64,000 bases of DNA from Limanda limanda (Eukaryota; Chordata; Actinopteri; Pleuronectiformes; Pleuronectidae). The stretch is taken from positions 372,001 through 436,000 of the forward strand of contig NW_026870454.1 in assembly GCF_963576545.1 (NCBI RefSeq). The letters are read 5' to 3'. Below, one piece after another: positions 53,001 through 63,951 of this stretch; position 1 is the stretch's first letter; each line of letters starts with the position of its first letter. The translations under genes were made by a program, and so were the position numbers. The notes under the pieces were generated by a model. That model ran no database searches and was not told the DNA's origin. It was given only the letters and a program-made list of their open reading frames with translations.

Positions 53001-54300
53001 GGTACCGATCGATGCGCGCTACCCCATTTAGTGGGGGTAGAGCCTACTTGCAAGTCTCTCCGACCTTCACAAAAAACGTTATTCAAGAATATCTCTTTCT
53101 CCTATGTGCTTTCATCCCTAACCCTAACCCTAACCCTTCCGAAAGTCGGAGAAGCTCAAGGATGGTACCGATCGATGCGCGCTACCCCATTTAGTGGGGG
53201 TAGAGCCTACTTGCAAGTCTCTCCGACCTTCACAAAAAAAGTTATTCAAGAATATCTCCTCAGATTTGGGGGAATTTCGTCGGTCGACCTCTTCCGAAGG
53301 TCGTACAAGCTCGGGGATGGTACCAATCGATCCGCAGGACCCAAATTAGTCCAGATGCAACCACTTTCCAAGTCTCTCCGACCTTCACAAAAAAAGTTAT
53401 TCAAGAATATCTCTTTCTCCTATGTGCTTTCATCCCTAACCCTAACCCTAACCCTTCCGAAAGTCGGAGAAGCTCAAGGATGGTACCGATCGATGCGCGC
53501 TACCCCATTTAGTGGGGGTAGAGCCTACTTGCAAGTCTCTCCGACCTTCACAAAAAAAGTTATTCAAGAATATCTCTTTCTCCTATGTGCTTTCATCCCT
53601 AACCCTAACCCTAACCCTTCCGAAAGTCGGAGAAGCTCAAGGATGGTACCGATCGATGCGCGTTACCCCATTTAGTGGGGGTAGAGCCTACTTGCAAGTC
53701 TCTCCGACCTTCACAAAAAAAGTTATTCAAGAATATCTCTTTCTCCTATGTGCTTTCATCCCTAACCCTAACCCTAACCCTTCCGAAAGTCGGAGAAGCT
53801 CAAGGATGGTACCGATCGATGCGCGCAACCCCATTTAGTGGGGGTAGAGCCTACTTGCAAGTCTCTCCGACCTTCACAAAAAAAGTTATTCAAGAATATC
53901 TCTTTCTCCTATGTGCTTTCATCCCTAACCCTAACCCTAACCCTTCCGAAAGTCGGAGAAGCTCAAGGATGGTACCGATCGATGTGCGCTACCCCATTTA
54001 GTGGGGGTAGAGCCTACTTGCAAGTCTCTCCGACCTTCACAAAAAAAGTTATTCAAGAATATCTCTTTCTCCTATGTGCTTTCATCCCTAACCCTAACCC
54101 TAACCCTTCCGAAAGTCGGAGAAGCTCAAGGATGGTACCGATCGATGCGCGCTACCCCATTTAGTGGGGGTAGAGCCTACTTGCAAGTCTCTCCGACCTT
54201 CACAAAAAAAGTTATTCAAGAATATCTCTTTCTCCTATGTGCTTTCATCCCTAACCCTAACCCTAACCCTTCCGAAAGTCGGAGAAGCTCAATGATGGTA
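50095..54300 (+). repeat. GGTAAC-marked block, copy 3 (expanded)
   Basis: The beginning matches copies 1 and 2, but the step to the next GGTAAC marker is 4,206 bp (22 A plus 4 B) because the block contains the 1,296 bp tandem duplication that starts near 52.2 kb. Confidence 0.78.
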
Positions 54301-54807
54301 ACGATCGATGCGCGCTACCCCATTTAGTGGGGGTAGAGCCTACTTGCAAGTCTCTCCGACCTTCACAAAAAAAGTTATTCAAGAATATCTCTTTCTCCTA
54401 TGTGCTTTCATCCCTAACCCTAACCCTAACCCTTCCGAAAGTCGGAGAAGCTCAAGGATGGTACCGATCGATGCGCGCTACCCCATTTAGTGGGGGTAGA
54501 GCCTACTTGCAAGTCTCTCCGACCTTCACAAAAAAAGTTATTCAAGAATATCTCCTCAGATTTGGGGGAATTTCGTCGGTCGACCTCTTCCGAAGGTCGT
54601 ACAAGCTCGGGGATGGTACCAATCGATCCGCAGGACCCAAATTAGTCCAGATGCAACCACTTTCCAAGTCTCTCCGACCTTCACAAAAAAAGTTATTCAA
54701 GAATATCTCTTTCTCCTATGTGCTTTCATCCCTAACCCTAACCCTAACCCTTCCGAAAGTCGGAGAAGCTCAAGGATGGTACCGATCGATGCGCGCTACC
54801 CCATTTA
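52216..54807 (+). repeat. 1,296 bp tandem duplication
   Basis: Successive A units carry GCGTTACC (52367), GCGCAACC, and GATGTGCGC (52689). The same three follow in the same order at 53663, the next A, and 53985, each 1,296 bp later (7 A plus 1 B). Both copies contain an A6C unit and one B. The right limit is approximate. Confidence 0.85.
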
Positions 54808-56095
54808 GTGGGGGTAGAGCCTACTTGCAAGTCTCTCCGACCTTCACAAAAAACGTTATTCAAGAATATCTCTTTCTCCTATGTGCTTTCATCCCTAACC
54901 CTAACCCTAACCCTTCCGAAAGTCGGAGAAGCTCAAGGATGGTACAGATCGATGCGCGCTACCCCATTTAGTGGGGGTAGAGCCTACTTGCAAGTCTCTC
55001 CGACCTTCACAAAAAAAGTTATTCAAGAATATCTCCTCAGATTTGGGGGAATTTCGTCGGTCGACCTCTTCCGAAGGTCGTACAAGCTCGGGGATGGTAC
55101 CAATCGATCTGCAGGACCCAAATTAGTCCAGATGCAACCACTTTCCAAGTCTCTCCGACCTTCACAAAAAAAGTTATTCAAGAATATCTCTTTCTCCTAT
55201 GTGCTTTCATCCCTAACCCTAACCCTAACCCTTCCGAAAGTCGGAGAAGCTCAAGGATGGTACCGATCGATGCGCGCTACCCCATTTAGTGGGGGTAGAG
55301 CCTACTTGCAAGTCTCTCCGACCTTCACAAAAAAAGTTATTCAAGAATATCTCTTTCTCCTATGTGCTTTCATCCCTAACCCTAACCCTAACCCTTCCGA
55401 AAGTCGGAGAAGCTCAAGGATGGTACCGATCGATGCGCGCTACCCCATTTAGTGGGGGTAGAGCCTACTTGCAAGTCTCTCCGACCTTCACAAAAAAAGT
55501 TATTCAAGAATATCTCTTTCTCCTATGTGCTTTCATCCCTAACCCTAACCCTAACCCTTCCGAAAGTCGGAGAAGCTCAAGGATGGTACCGATCGATGCG
55601 CGCTACCCCATTTAGTGGGGGTAGAGCCTACTTGCAAGTCTCTCCGACCTTCACAAAAAAAGTTATTCAAGAATATCTCTTTCTCCTATGTGCTTTCATC
55701 CCTAACCCTAACCCTAACCCTTCCGAAAGTCGGAGAAGCTCAAGGATGGTACCGATCGATGCGCGCTACCCCATTTAGTGGGGGTAGAGCCTACTTGCAA
55801 GTCTCTCCAACCTTCACAAAAAAAGTTATTCAAGAATATCTCCTCAGATTTGGGGGAATTTCGTCGGTCGACCTCTTCCGAAGGTCGTACAAGCTCGGGG
55901 ATGGTACCAATCGATCCGCAGGACCCAAATTAGTCCAGATGCAACCACTTTCCAAGTCTCTCCGACCTTCACAAAAAAAGTTATTCAAGAATATCTCTTT
56001 CTCCTATGTGCTTTCATCCCAAACCCTAACCCTAACCCTTCCGAAAGTCGGAGAAGCTCAAGGATGGTACCGATCGATGCGCGCAACCCCATGTA
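54301..56095 (+). repeat. GGTAAC-marked block, copy 4 (partial)
   Basis: It has the GGTAAC marker at 54301, an A6C A unit near 54854 and the B C-to-T variant near 55110. It then departs from the other copies: only two single-A steps follow before the next AAB. Private changes include CAATGATGG just before the marker and GTACAGATC near 54946. Confidence 0.7.
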
Positions 56096-56923
56096 GTGGG
56101 GGTAGAGCCTACTTGCAAGTCTCTCCGACCTTCACAAAAAAAGTTATTCAAGAATATCTCTTTCTCCTATGTGCTTTCATCCCTAACCCTAACCCTAACC
56201 CTTCCGAAAGTCGGAGAAGCTCAAAGATGGTACCGATCGATGCGCGCTACCCCATTTAGTGGGGGTAGAGCCTACTTGCAAGTCTCTCCGACCTTCACAA
56301 AAAAAGTTATTCAAGAATATCTCTTTCTCCTATGTGCTTTCATCCCTAACCCTAACCCTAACCCTTCCGAAAGTCGGAGAAGCTCAAGGATGGTACCGAT
56401 CGATGCGCGCTACCCCATTTAGTGGGGGTAGAGCCTACTTGCAAGTCTCTCCGACCTTCACAAAAAAAGTTATTCAAGAATATCTCCTCAGATTTGGGGG
56501 AATTTCGTCGGTCGACCTCTTCCGAAGGTCGTACAAGCTCGGGGATGGTACCAATCGATCCGCAGGACCCAAATTAGTCCAGATGCAACCACTTTTCAAG
56601 TCTCTCCGACCTTCACAAAAAAAGTTATTCAAGAATATCTCTTTCTCCTATGTGCTTTCATCCCTAACCCTAACCCTAACCCTTCCGAAAGTCGGAGAAG
56701 CTCAAGGATGGTACCGATCGATGCGCGCTACCCCATTTAGTGGGGGTAGAGCCTACTTGCAAGTCTCTCGGACCTTCACAAAAAAAGTTATTCAAGAATA
56801 TCTCTTTCTCCTATGTGCTTTCATCCCTAACCCTAACCCTAACCCTTCCGAAAGTCGGAGAAGCTCAAGGATGGTACCGATCGATGCGCGCTACCCCATT
56901 TAGTGGGGGTAGAGCCTACTTGC

Positions 56924-57060
56924 AAGTCTCTCCGACCTTCACAAAAAAAGTTATTCAAGAATATCTCCTCAGATTTGGGGGAATTTCGTCGGTCGACCTC
57001 TTCCGAAGGTCGTACAAGCTCGGGGATGGACCCAAATTAGTCCAGATGCAACCACTTTCC
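56924..57060 (+). repeat. B monomer with 18 bp deletion (137 bp)
   Basis: The bases between GATGG and ACCCAAATTAG are missing at 57029/57030, removing the GGTACC and ATCGAT sites of this unit. The lost segment ends in GG and is preceded by GG, so a 2 bp microhomology or slippage event is likely. It is the only shortened B I found. Confidence 0.95.
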
Positions 57061-57430
57061 AAGTCTCTCCGACCTTCACAAAAAAAGTTATTCAAGAATA
57101 TCTCTTTCTCCTATGTGCTTTCATCCCTAACCCTAACCCTAACCCTTCCGAAAGTCGGAGAAGCTCAAGGATGGTACCGATCGATGCGCGCTACCCCATT
57201 TAGTGGGGGTAGAGCCTACTTGCAAGTCTCTCCGACCTTCACAAAAAAAGTTATTCAAGAATATCTCTTTCTCCTATGTGCTTTCATCCCTAACCCTAAC
57301 CCTAACCCTTCCGAAAGTCGGAGAAGCTCAAGGATGGTACCGATCGATGCGCGCAACCCCATTTAGTGGGGGTAGAGCCTACTTGCAAGTCTCTCCGACC
57401 TTCACAAAAAAAGTTATTCAAGAATATCTC

Positions 57431-60400
57431 CTCAGATTTGGGGGAATTTCGTCGGTCGACCTCTTCCGAAGGTCGTACAAGCTCGGGGATGGTACCAATC
57501 GATCCGCAGGACCCAAATTAGTCCAGATGCAACCACTTTCCAAGTCTCTCCGACCTTCACAAAAAAAGTTATTCAAGAATATCTCTTTCTCCTATGTGCT
57601 TTCATCCCTAACCCTAACCCTAACCCTTCCGAAAGTCGGAGAAGCTCAAGGATGGTACCGATCGATGCGCGCTACCCCATTTAGTGGGGGTAGAGCCTAC
57701 TTGCAAGTCTCTCCGACCTTCACAAAAAAAGTTATTCAAGAATATCTCTTTCTCCTATGTGCTTTCATCCCTAACCCTAACCCTAACCCTTCCGAAAGTC
57801 GGAGAAGCTCAAGGATGGTACCGATCGATGCGCGCAACCCCATTTAGTGGGGGTAGAGCCTACTTGCAAGTCTCTCCGACCTTCACAAAAAAAGTTATTC
57901 AAGAATATCTCCTCAGATTTGGGGGAATTTCGTCGGTCGACCTCTTTCGAAGGTCGTACAAGCTCGGGGATGGTACCAATCGATCCGCAGGACCCAAATT
58001 AGTCCAGATGCAACCACTTTCCAAGTCTCTCCGACCTTCACAAAAAAAGTTATTCAAGAATATCTCTTTCTCCTATGTGCTTTCATCCCTAACCCTAACC
58101 CTAACCCTTCCGAAAGTCGGAGAAGCTCAAGCATGGTACCGATCGATGCGCGCTACCCCATTTAGTGGGGGTAGAGCCTACTTGCAAGTCTCTCCGACCT
58201 TCACAAAAAAAGTTATTCAAGAATATCTCCTCAGATTTGGGGGAATTTCATCGGTCGACCTCTTCCGAAGGTCGTACAAGCTCGGGGATGGTACCAATCG
58301 ATCCGCAGGACCCAAATTAGTCCAGATGCAACCACTTTCCAAGTCTCTCCGACCTTCACAAAAAAAGTTATTCAAGAATATCTCTTTCTCCTATGTGCTT
58401 TCATCCCTAACCCTAACCCTAACCCTTCCGAAAGTCGGAGAAGCTCAAGGATGGTACCGATCGATGCGCGCTACCCCATTTAGTGGGGGTAGAGCCTACT
58501 TGCAAGTCTCTCCGACCTTCACAAAAAACGTTATTCAAGAATATCTCTTTCTCCTATGTGCTTTCATCCCTAACCCTAACCCTAACCCTTCCGAAAGTCG
58601 GAGAAGCTCAAGGATGGTACCGATCGATGCGCGCTACCCCATTTAGTGGGGGTAGAGCCTACTTGCAAGTCTCTCCGACCTTCACAAAAAAAGTTATTCA
58701 AGAATATCTCCTCAGATTTGGGGGAATTTCGTCGGTCGACCTCTTCCGAAGGTCGTACAAGCTCGGGGATGGTACCAATCGATCCGCAGGACCCAAATTA
58801 GTCCAGATGCAACCACTTTCCAAGTCTCTCCGACCTTCACAAAAAAAGTTATTCAAGAATATCTCTTTCTCCTATGTGCTTTCATCCCTAACCCTAACCC
58901 TAACCCTTCCGAAAGTCGGAGAAGCTCAAAGATGGTACCGATCGATGCGCGCTACCCCATTTAGTGGGGGTAGAGCCTACTTGCAAGTCTCTCCGACCTT
59001 CACAAAAAAAGTTATTCAAGAATATCTCTTTCTCCTATGTGCTTTCATCCCTAACCCTAACCCTAACCCTTCCGAAAGTCGGAGAAGCTCAAGGATGGTA
59101 CCGATCGATGCGCGCTACCCCATTTAGTGGGGGTAGAGCCTACTTGCAAGTCTCTCCGACCTTCACAAAAAAAGTTATTCAAGAATATCTCTTTCTCCTA
59201 TGTGCTTTCATCCCTAACCCTAACCCTAACCCTTCCGAAAGTCGGAGAAGCTCAAGGATGGTACCGATCGATGCGCGCAACCCCATTTAGTGGGGGTAGA
59301 GCCTACTTGCAAGTCTCTCCGACCTTCACAAAAAAAGTTATTCAAGAATATCTCCTCAGATTTGGGGGAATTTCGTCGGTCGACCTCTTCCGAAGGTCGT
59401 ACAAGCTCGGGGATGGTACCAATCGATCCGCAGGACCCAAATTAGTCCAGATGCAACCACTTTCCAAGTCTCTCCGACCTTCACAAAAAAAGTTATTCAA
59501 GAATATCTCTTTCTCCTATGTGCTTTCATCCCTAACCCTAACCCTAACCCTTCCGAAAGTCGGAGAAGCTCAAGGATGGTACCGATCGATGCGCGCTACC
59601 CCATTTAGTGGGGGTAGAGCCTACTTGCAAGTCTCTCCGACCTTCACAAAAAAAGTTATTCAAGAATATCTCTTTCTCCTATGTGCTTTCATCCCTAACC
59701 CTAACCCTAACCCTTCCGAAAGTCGGAGAAGCTCAAGGATGGTACTGATCGATGCGCGCAACCCCATTTAGTGGGGGTAGAGCCTACTTGCAAGTCTCTC
59801 CGACCTTCACAAAAAAAGTTATTCAAGAATATCTCCTCAGATTTGGGGGAATTTCGTCGGTCGACCTCTTTCGAAGGTCGTACAAGCTCGGGGATGGTAC
59901 CAATCGATCCGCAGGACCCAAATTAGTCCAGATGCAACCACTTTCCAAGTCTCTCCGACCTTCACAAAAAAAGTTATTCAAGAATATCTCTTTCTCCTAT
60001 GTGCTTTCATCCCTAACCCTAACCCTAACCCTTCCGAAAGTCGGAGAAGCTCAAGCATGGTATCGATCGATGCGCGCTACCCCATTTAGTGGGGGTAGAG
60101 CCTACTTGCAAGTCTCTCCGACCTTCACAAAAAAAGTTATTCAAGAATATCTCCTCAGATTTGGGGGAATTTCGTCGGTCGACCTCTTTCGAAGGTCGTA
60201 CAAGCTCGGGGATGGTACCAATCGATCCGCAGGACCCAAATTAGTCCAGATGCAACCACTTTCCAAGTCTCTCCGACCTTCACAAAAAAAGTTATTCAAG
60301 AATATCTCTTTCTCCTATGTGCTTTCATCCCTAACCCTAACCCTAACCCTTCCGAAAGTCGGAGAAGCTCAAGGATGGTACCGATCGATGCGCGCTACCC

Positions 60401-61278
60401 CATTTAGTGGGGGTAGAGCCTACTTGCAAGTCTCTCCGACCTTCACAAAAAACGTTATTCAAGAATATCTCTTTCTCCTATGTGCTTTCATCCCTAACCC
60501 TAACCCTAACCCTTCCGAAAGTCGGAGAAGCTCAAGGATGGTACCGATCGATGCGCGCTACCCCATTTAGTGGGGGTAGAGCCTACTTGCAAGTCTCTCC
60601 GACCTTCACAAAAAAAGTTATTCAAGAATATCTCCTCAGATTTGGGGGAATTTCGTCGGTCGACCTCTTCCGAAGGTCGTACAAGCTCGGGGATGGTACC
60701 AATCGATCCGCAGGACCCAAATTAGTCCAGATGCAACCACTTTCCAAGTCTCTCCGACCTTCACAAAAAAAGTTATTCAAGAATATCTCTTTCTCCTATG
60801 TGCTTTCATCCCTAACCCTAACCCTAACCCTTCCGAAAGTCGGAGAAGCTCAAGGATGGTACCGATCGATGTGCGCTACCCCATTTAGTGGGGGTAGAGC
60901 CTACTTGCAAGTCTCTCCGACCTTCACAAAAAAAGTTATTCAAGAATATCTCTTTCTCCTATGTGCTTTCATCCCTAACCCTAACCCTAACCCTTCCGAA
61001 AGTCGGAGAAGCTCAAGGATGGTACCGATCGATGCGCGCTACCCCATTTAGTGGGGGTAGAGCCTACTTGCAAGTCTCTCCGACCTTCACAAAAAAAGTT
61101 ATTCAAGAATATCTCTTTCTCCTATGTGCTTTCATCCCTAACCCTAACCCTAACCCTTCCGAAAGTCGGAGAAGCTCAAGGATGGTACCGATCGATGCGC
61201 GCAACCCCATTTAGTGGGGGTAGAGCCTACTTGCAAGTCTCTCCGACCTTCACAAAAAAAGTTATTCAAGAATATCTC
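57431..61278 (+). repeat. 1,924 bp tandem higher-order pair
   Basis: B units step by 481, 318, 481, 644 bp and then repeat 481, 318, 481, 644 bp. Three variants are shared at 1,924 bp: the B loop change at 57947 and 59871, CAAGC at 58132 and 60056, and A6C at 58529 and 60453. Each copy is 8 A plus 4 B. Private changes (58250; 59746; GTATCG near 60063) show limited divergence since. Confidence 0.92.
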
Positions 61279-63313
61279 CTCAGATTTGGGGGAATTTCGT
61301 CGGTCGACCTCTTTCGAAGGTCGTACAAGCTCGGGGATGGTACCAATCGATCCGCAGGACCCAAATTAGTCCAGATGCAACCACTTTCCAAGTCTCTCCG
61401 ACCTTCACAAAAAAAGTTATTCAAGAATATCTCTTTCTCCTATGTGCTTTCATCCCTAACCCTAACCCTAACCCTTCCGAAAGTCGGAGAAGCTCAAGGA
61501 TGGTACCGATCGATGCGCGCTACCCCATTTAGTGGGGGTAGAGCCTACTTGCAAGTCTCTCCGACCTTCACAAAAAAAGTTATTCAAGAATATCTCTTTC
61601 TCCTATGTGCTTTCATCCCTAACCCTAACCCTAACCCTTCCGAAAGTCGGAGAAGCTCAAGGATGGTACCGATCGATGCGCGCAACCCCATTTAGTGGGG
61701 GTAGAGCCTACTTGCAAGTCTCTCCGACCTTCACAAAAAAAGTTATTCAAGAATATCTCCTCAGATTTGGGGGAATTTCGTCGGTCGACCTCTTTCGAAG
61801 GTCGTACAAGCTCGGGGATGGTACCAATCGATCCGCAGGACCCAAATTAGTCCAGATGCAACCACTTTCCAAGTCTCTCCGACCTTCACAAAAAAAGTTA
61901 TTCAAGAATATCTCTTTCTCCTATGTGCTTTCATCCCTAACCCTAACCCTAACCCTTCCGAAAGTCGGAGAAGCTCAAGGATGGTACCGATCGATGCGCG
62001 CTACCCCATTTAGTGGGGGTAGAGCCTACTTGCAAGTCTCTCCGACCTTCACAAAAAAAGTTATTCAAGAATATCTCTTTCTCCTATGTGCTTTCATCCC
62101 TAACCCTAACCCTAACCCTTCCGAAAGTCGGAGAAGCTCAAGGATGGTACCGATCGATGCGCGCAACCCCATTTAGTGGGGGTAGAGCCTACTTGCAAGT
62201 CTCTCCGACCTTCACAAAAAAAGTTATTCAAGAATATCTCCTCAGATTTGGGGGAATTTCGTCGGTCGACCTCTTCCGAAGGTCGTACAAGCTCGGGGAT
62301 GGTACCAATCGATCCGCAGGACCCAAATTAGTCCAGATGCAACCACTTTCCAAGTCTCTCCGACCTTCACAAAAAAAGTTATTCAAGAATATCTCTTTCT
62401 CCTATGTGCTTTCATCCCTAACCCTAACCCTAACCCTTCCGAAAGTCGGAGAAGCTCAAGGATGGTACCGATCGATGCGCGCTACCCCATTTAGTGGGGG
62501 TAGAGCCTACTTGCAAGTCTCTCCGACCTTCACAAAAAAAGTTATTCAAGAATATCTCTTTCTCCTATGTGCTTTCATCCCTAACCCTAACCCTAACCCT
62601 TCCGAAAGTCGGAGAAGCTCAAGGATGGTACCGATCGATGCGCGCAACCCCATTTAGTGGGGGTAGAGCCTACTTGCAAGTCTCTCCGACCTTCACAAAA
62701 AAAGTTATTCAAGAATATCTCCTCAGATTTGGGGGAATTTCGTCGGTCGACCTCTTTCGAAGGTCGTACAAGCTCGGGGATGGTACCAATCGATCCGCAG
62801 GACCCAAATTAGTCCAGATGCAACCACTTTCCAAGTCTCTCCGACCTTCACAAAAAAAGTTATTCAAGAATATCTCTTTCTCCTATGTGCTTTCATCCCT
62901 AACCCTAACCCTAACCCTTCCGAAAGTCGGAGAAGCTCAAGGATGGTACCGATCGATGCGCGCTACCCCATTTAGTGGGGGTAGAGCCTACTTGCAAGTC
63001 TCTCCGACCTTCACAAAAAAAGTTATTCAAGAATATCTCTTTCTCCTATGTGCTTTCATCCCTAACCCTAACCCTAACCCTTCCGAAAGTCGGAGAAGCT
63101 CAAGGATGGTACCGATCGATGCGCGCAACCCCATTTAGTGGGGGTAGAGCCTACTTGCAAGTCTCTCCGACCTTCACAAAAAAAGTTATTCAAGAATATC
63201 TCCTCAGATTTGGGGGAATTTCGTCGGTCGACCTCTTCCGAAGGTCGTACAAGCTCGGGGATGGTACCAATCGATCCGCAGGACCCAAATTAGTCCAGAT
63301 GCAACCACTTTCC

Positions 63314-63470
63314 AAGTCTCTCCGACCTTCACAAAAAAAGTTATTCAAGAATATCTCTTTCTCCTATGTGCTTTCATCCCTAACCCTAACCCTTCCGAAA
63401 GTCGGAGAAGCTCAAGGATGGTACCGATCGATGCGCGCTACCCCATTTAGTGGGGGTAGAGCCTACTTGC
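63314..63470 (+). repeat. Contracted A monomer (157 bp)
   Basis: The telomeric tract is 15 bp (63378-63392). It directly follows a B monomer. The next A has a private T-to-A change before its tract (TTACATCCC, near 63531). Confidence 0.95.
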
Positions 63471-63951
63471 AAGTCTCTCCGACCTTCACAAAAAAAGTTA
63501 TTCAAGAATATCTCTTTCTCCTATGTGCTTACATCCCTAACCCTAACCCTAACCCTTCCGAAAGTCGGAGAAGCTCAAGGATGGTACCGATCGATGCGCG
63601 CAACCCCATTTAGTGGGGGTAGAGCCTACTTGCAAGTCTCTCCGACCTTCACAAAAAAAGTTATTCAAGAATATCTCCTCAGATTTGGGGGAATTTCGTC
63701 GGTCGACCTCTTTCGAAGGTCGTACAAGCTCGGGGATGGTACCAATCGATCCGCAGGACCCAAATTAGTCCAGATGCAACCACTTTCCAAGTCTCTCCGA
63801 CCTTCACAAAAAAAGTTATTCAAGAATATCTCTTTCTCCTATGTGCTTTCATCCCTAACCCTAACCCTAACCCTTCCGAAAGTCGGAGAAGCTCAAGGAT
63901 GGTACCGATCGATGCGCGCTACCCCATTTAGTGGGGGTAGAGCCTACTTGC

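Noticed and set aside
68..63613. Overlapping + strand open reading frames of 60-320 codons, ending in the same C-terminal residues (ARYPI)
   Set aside because: They overlap each other every 163 bp, most begin with GTG in the hairpin, they change frame with each A monomer, and they translate the telomeric tract. They match no family I recognise and are shadows of the satellite.
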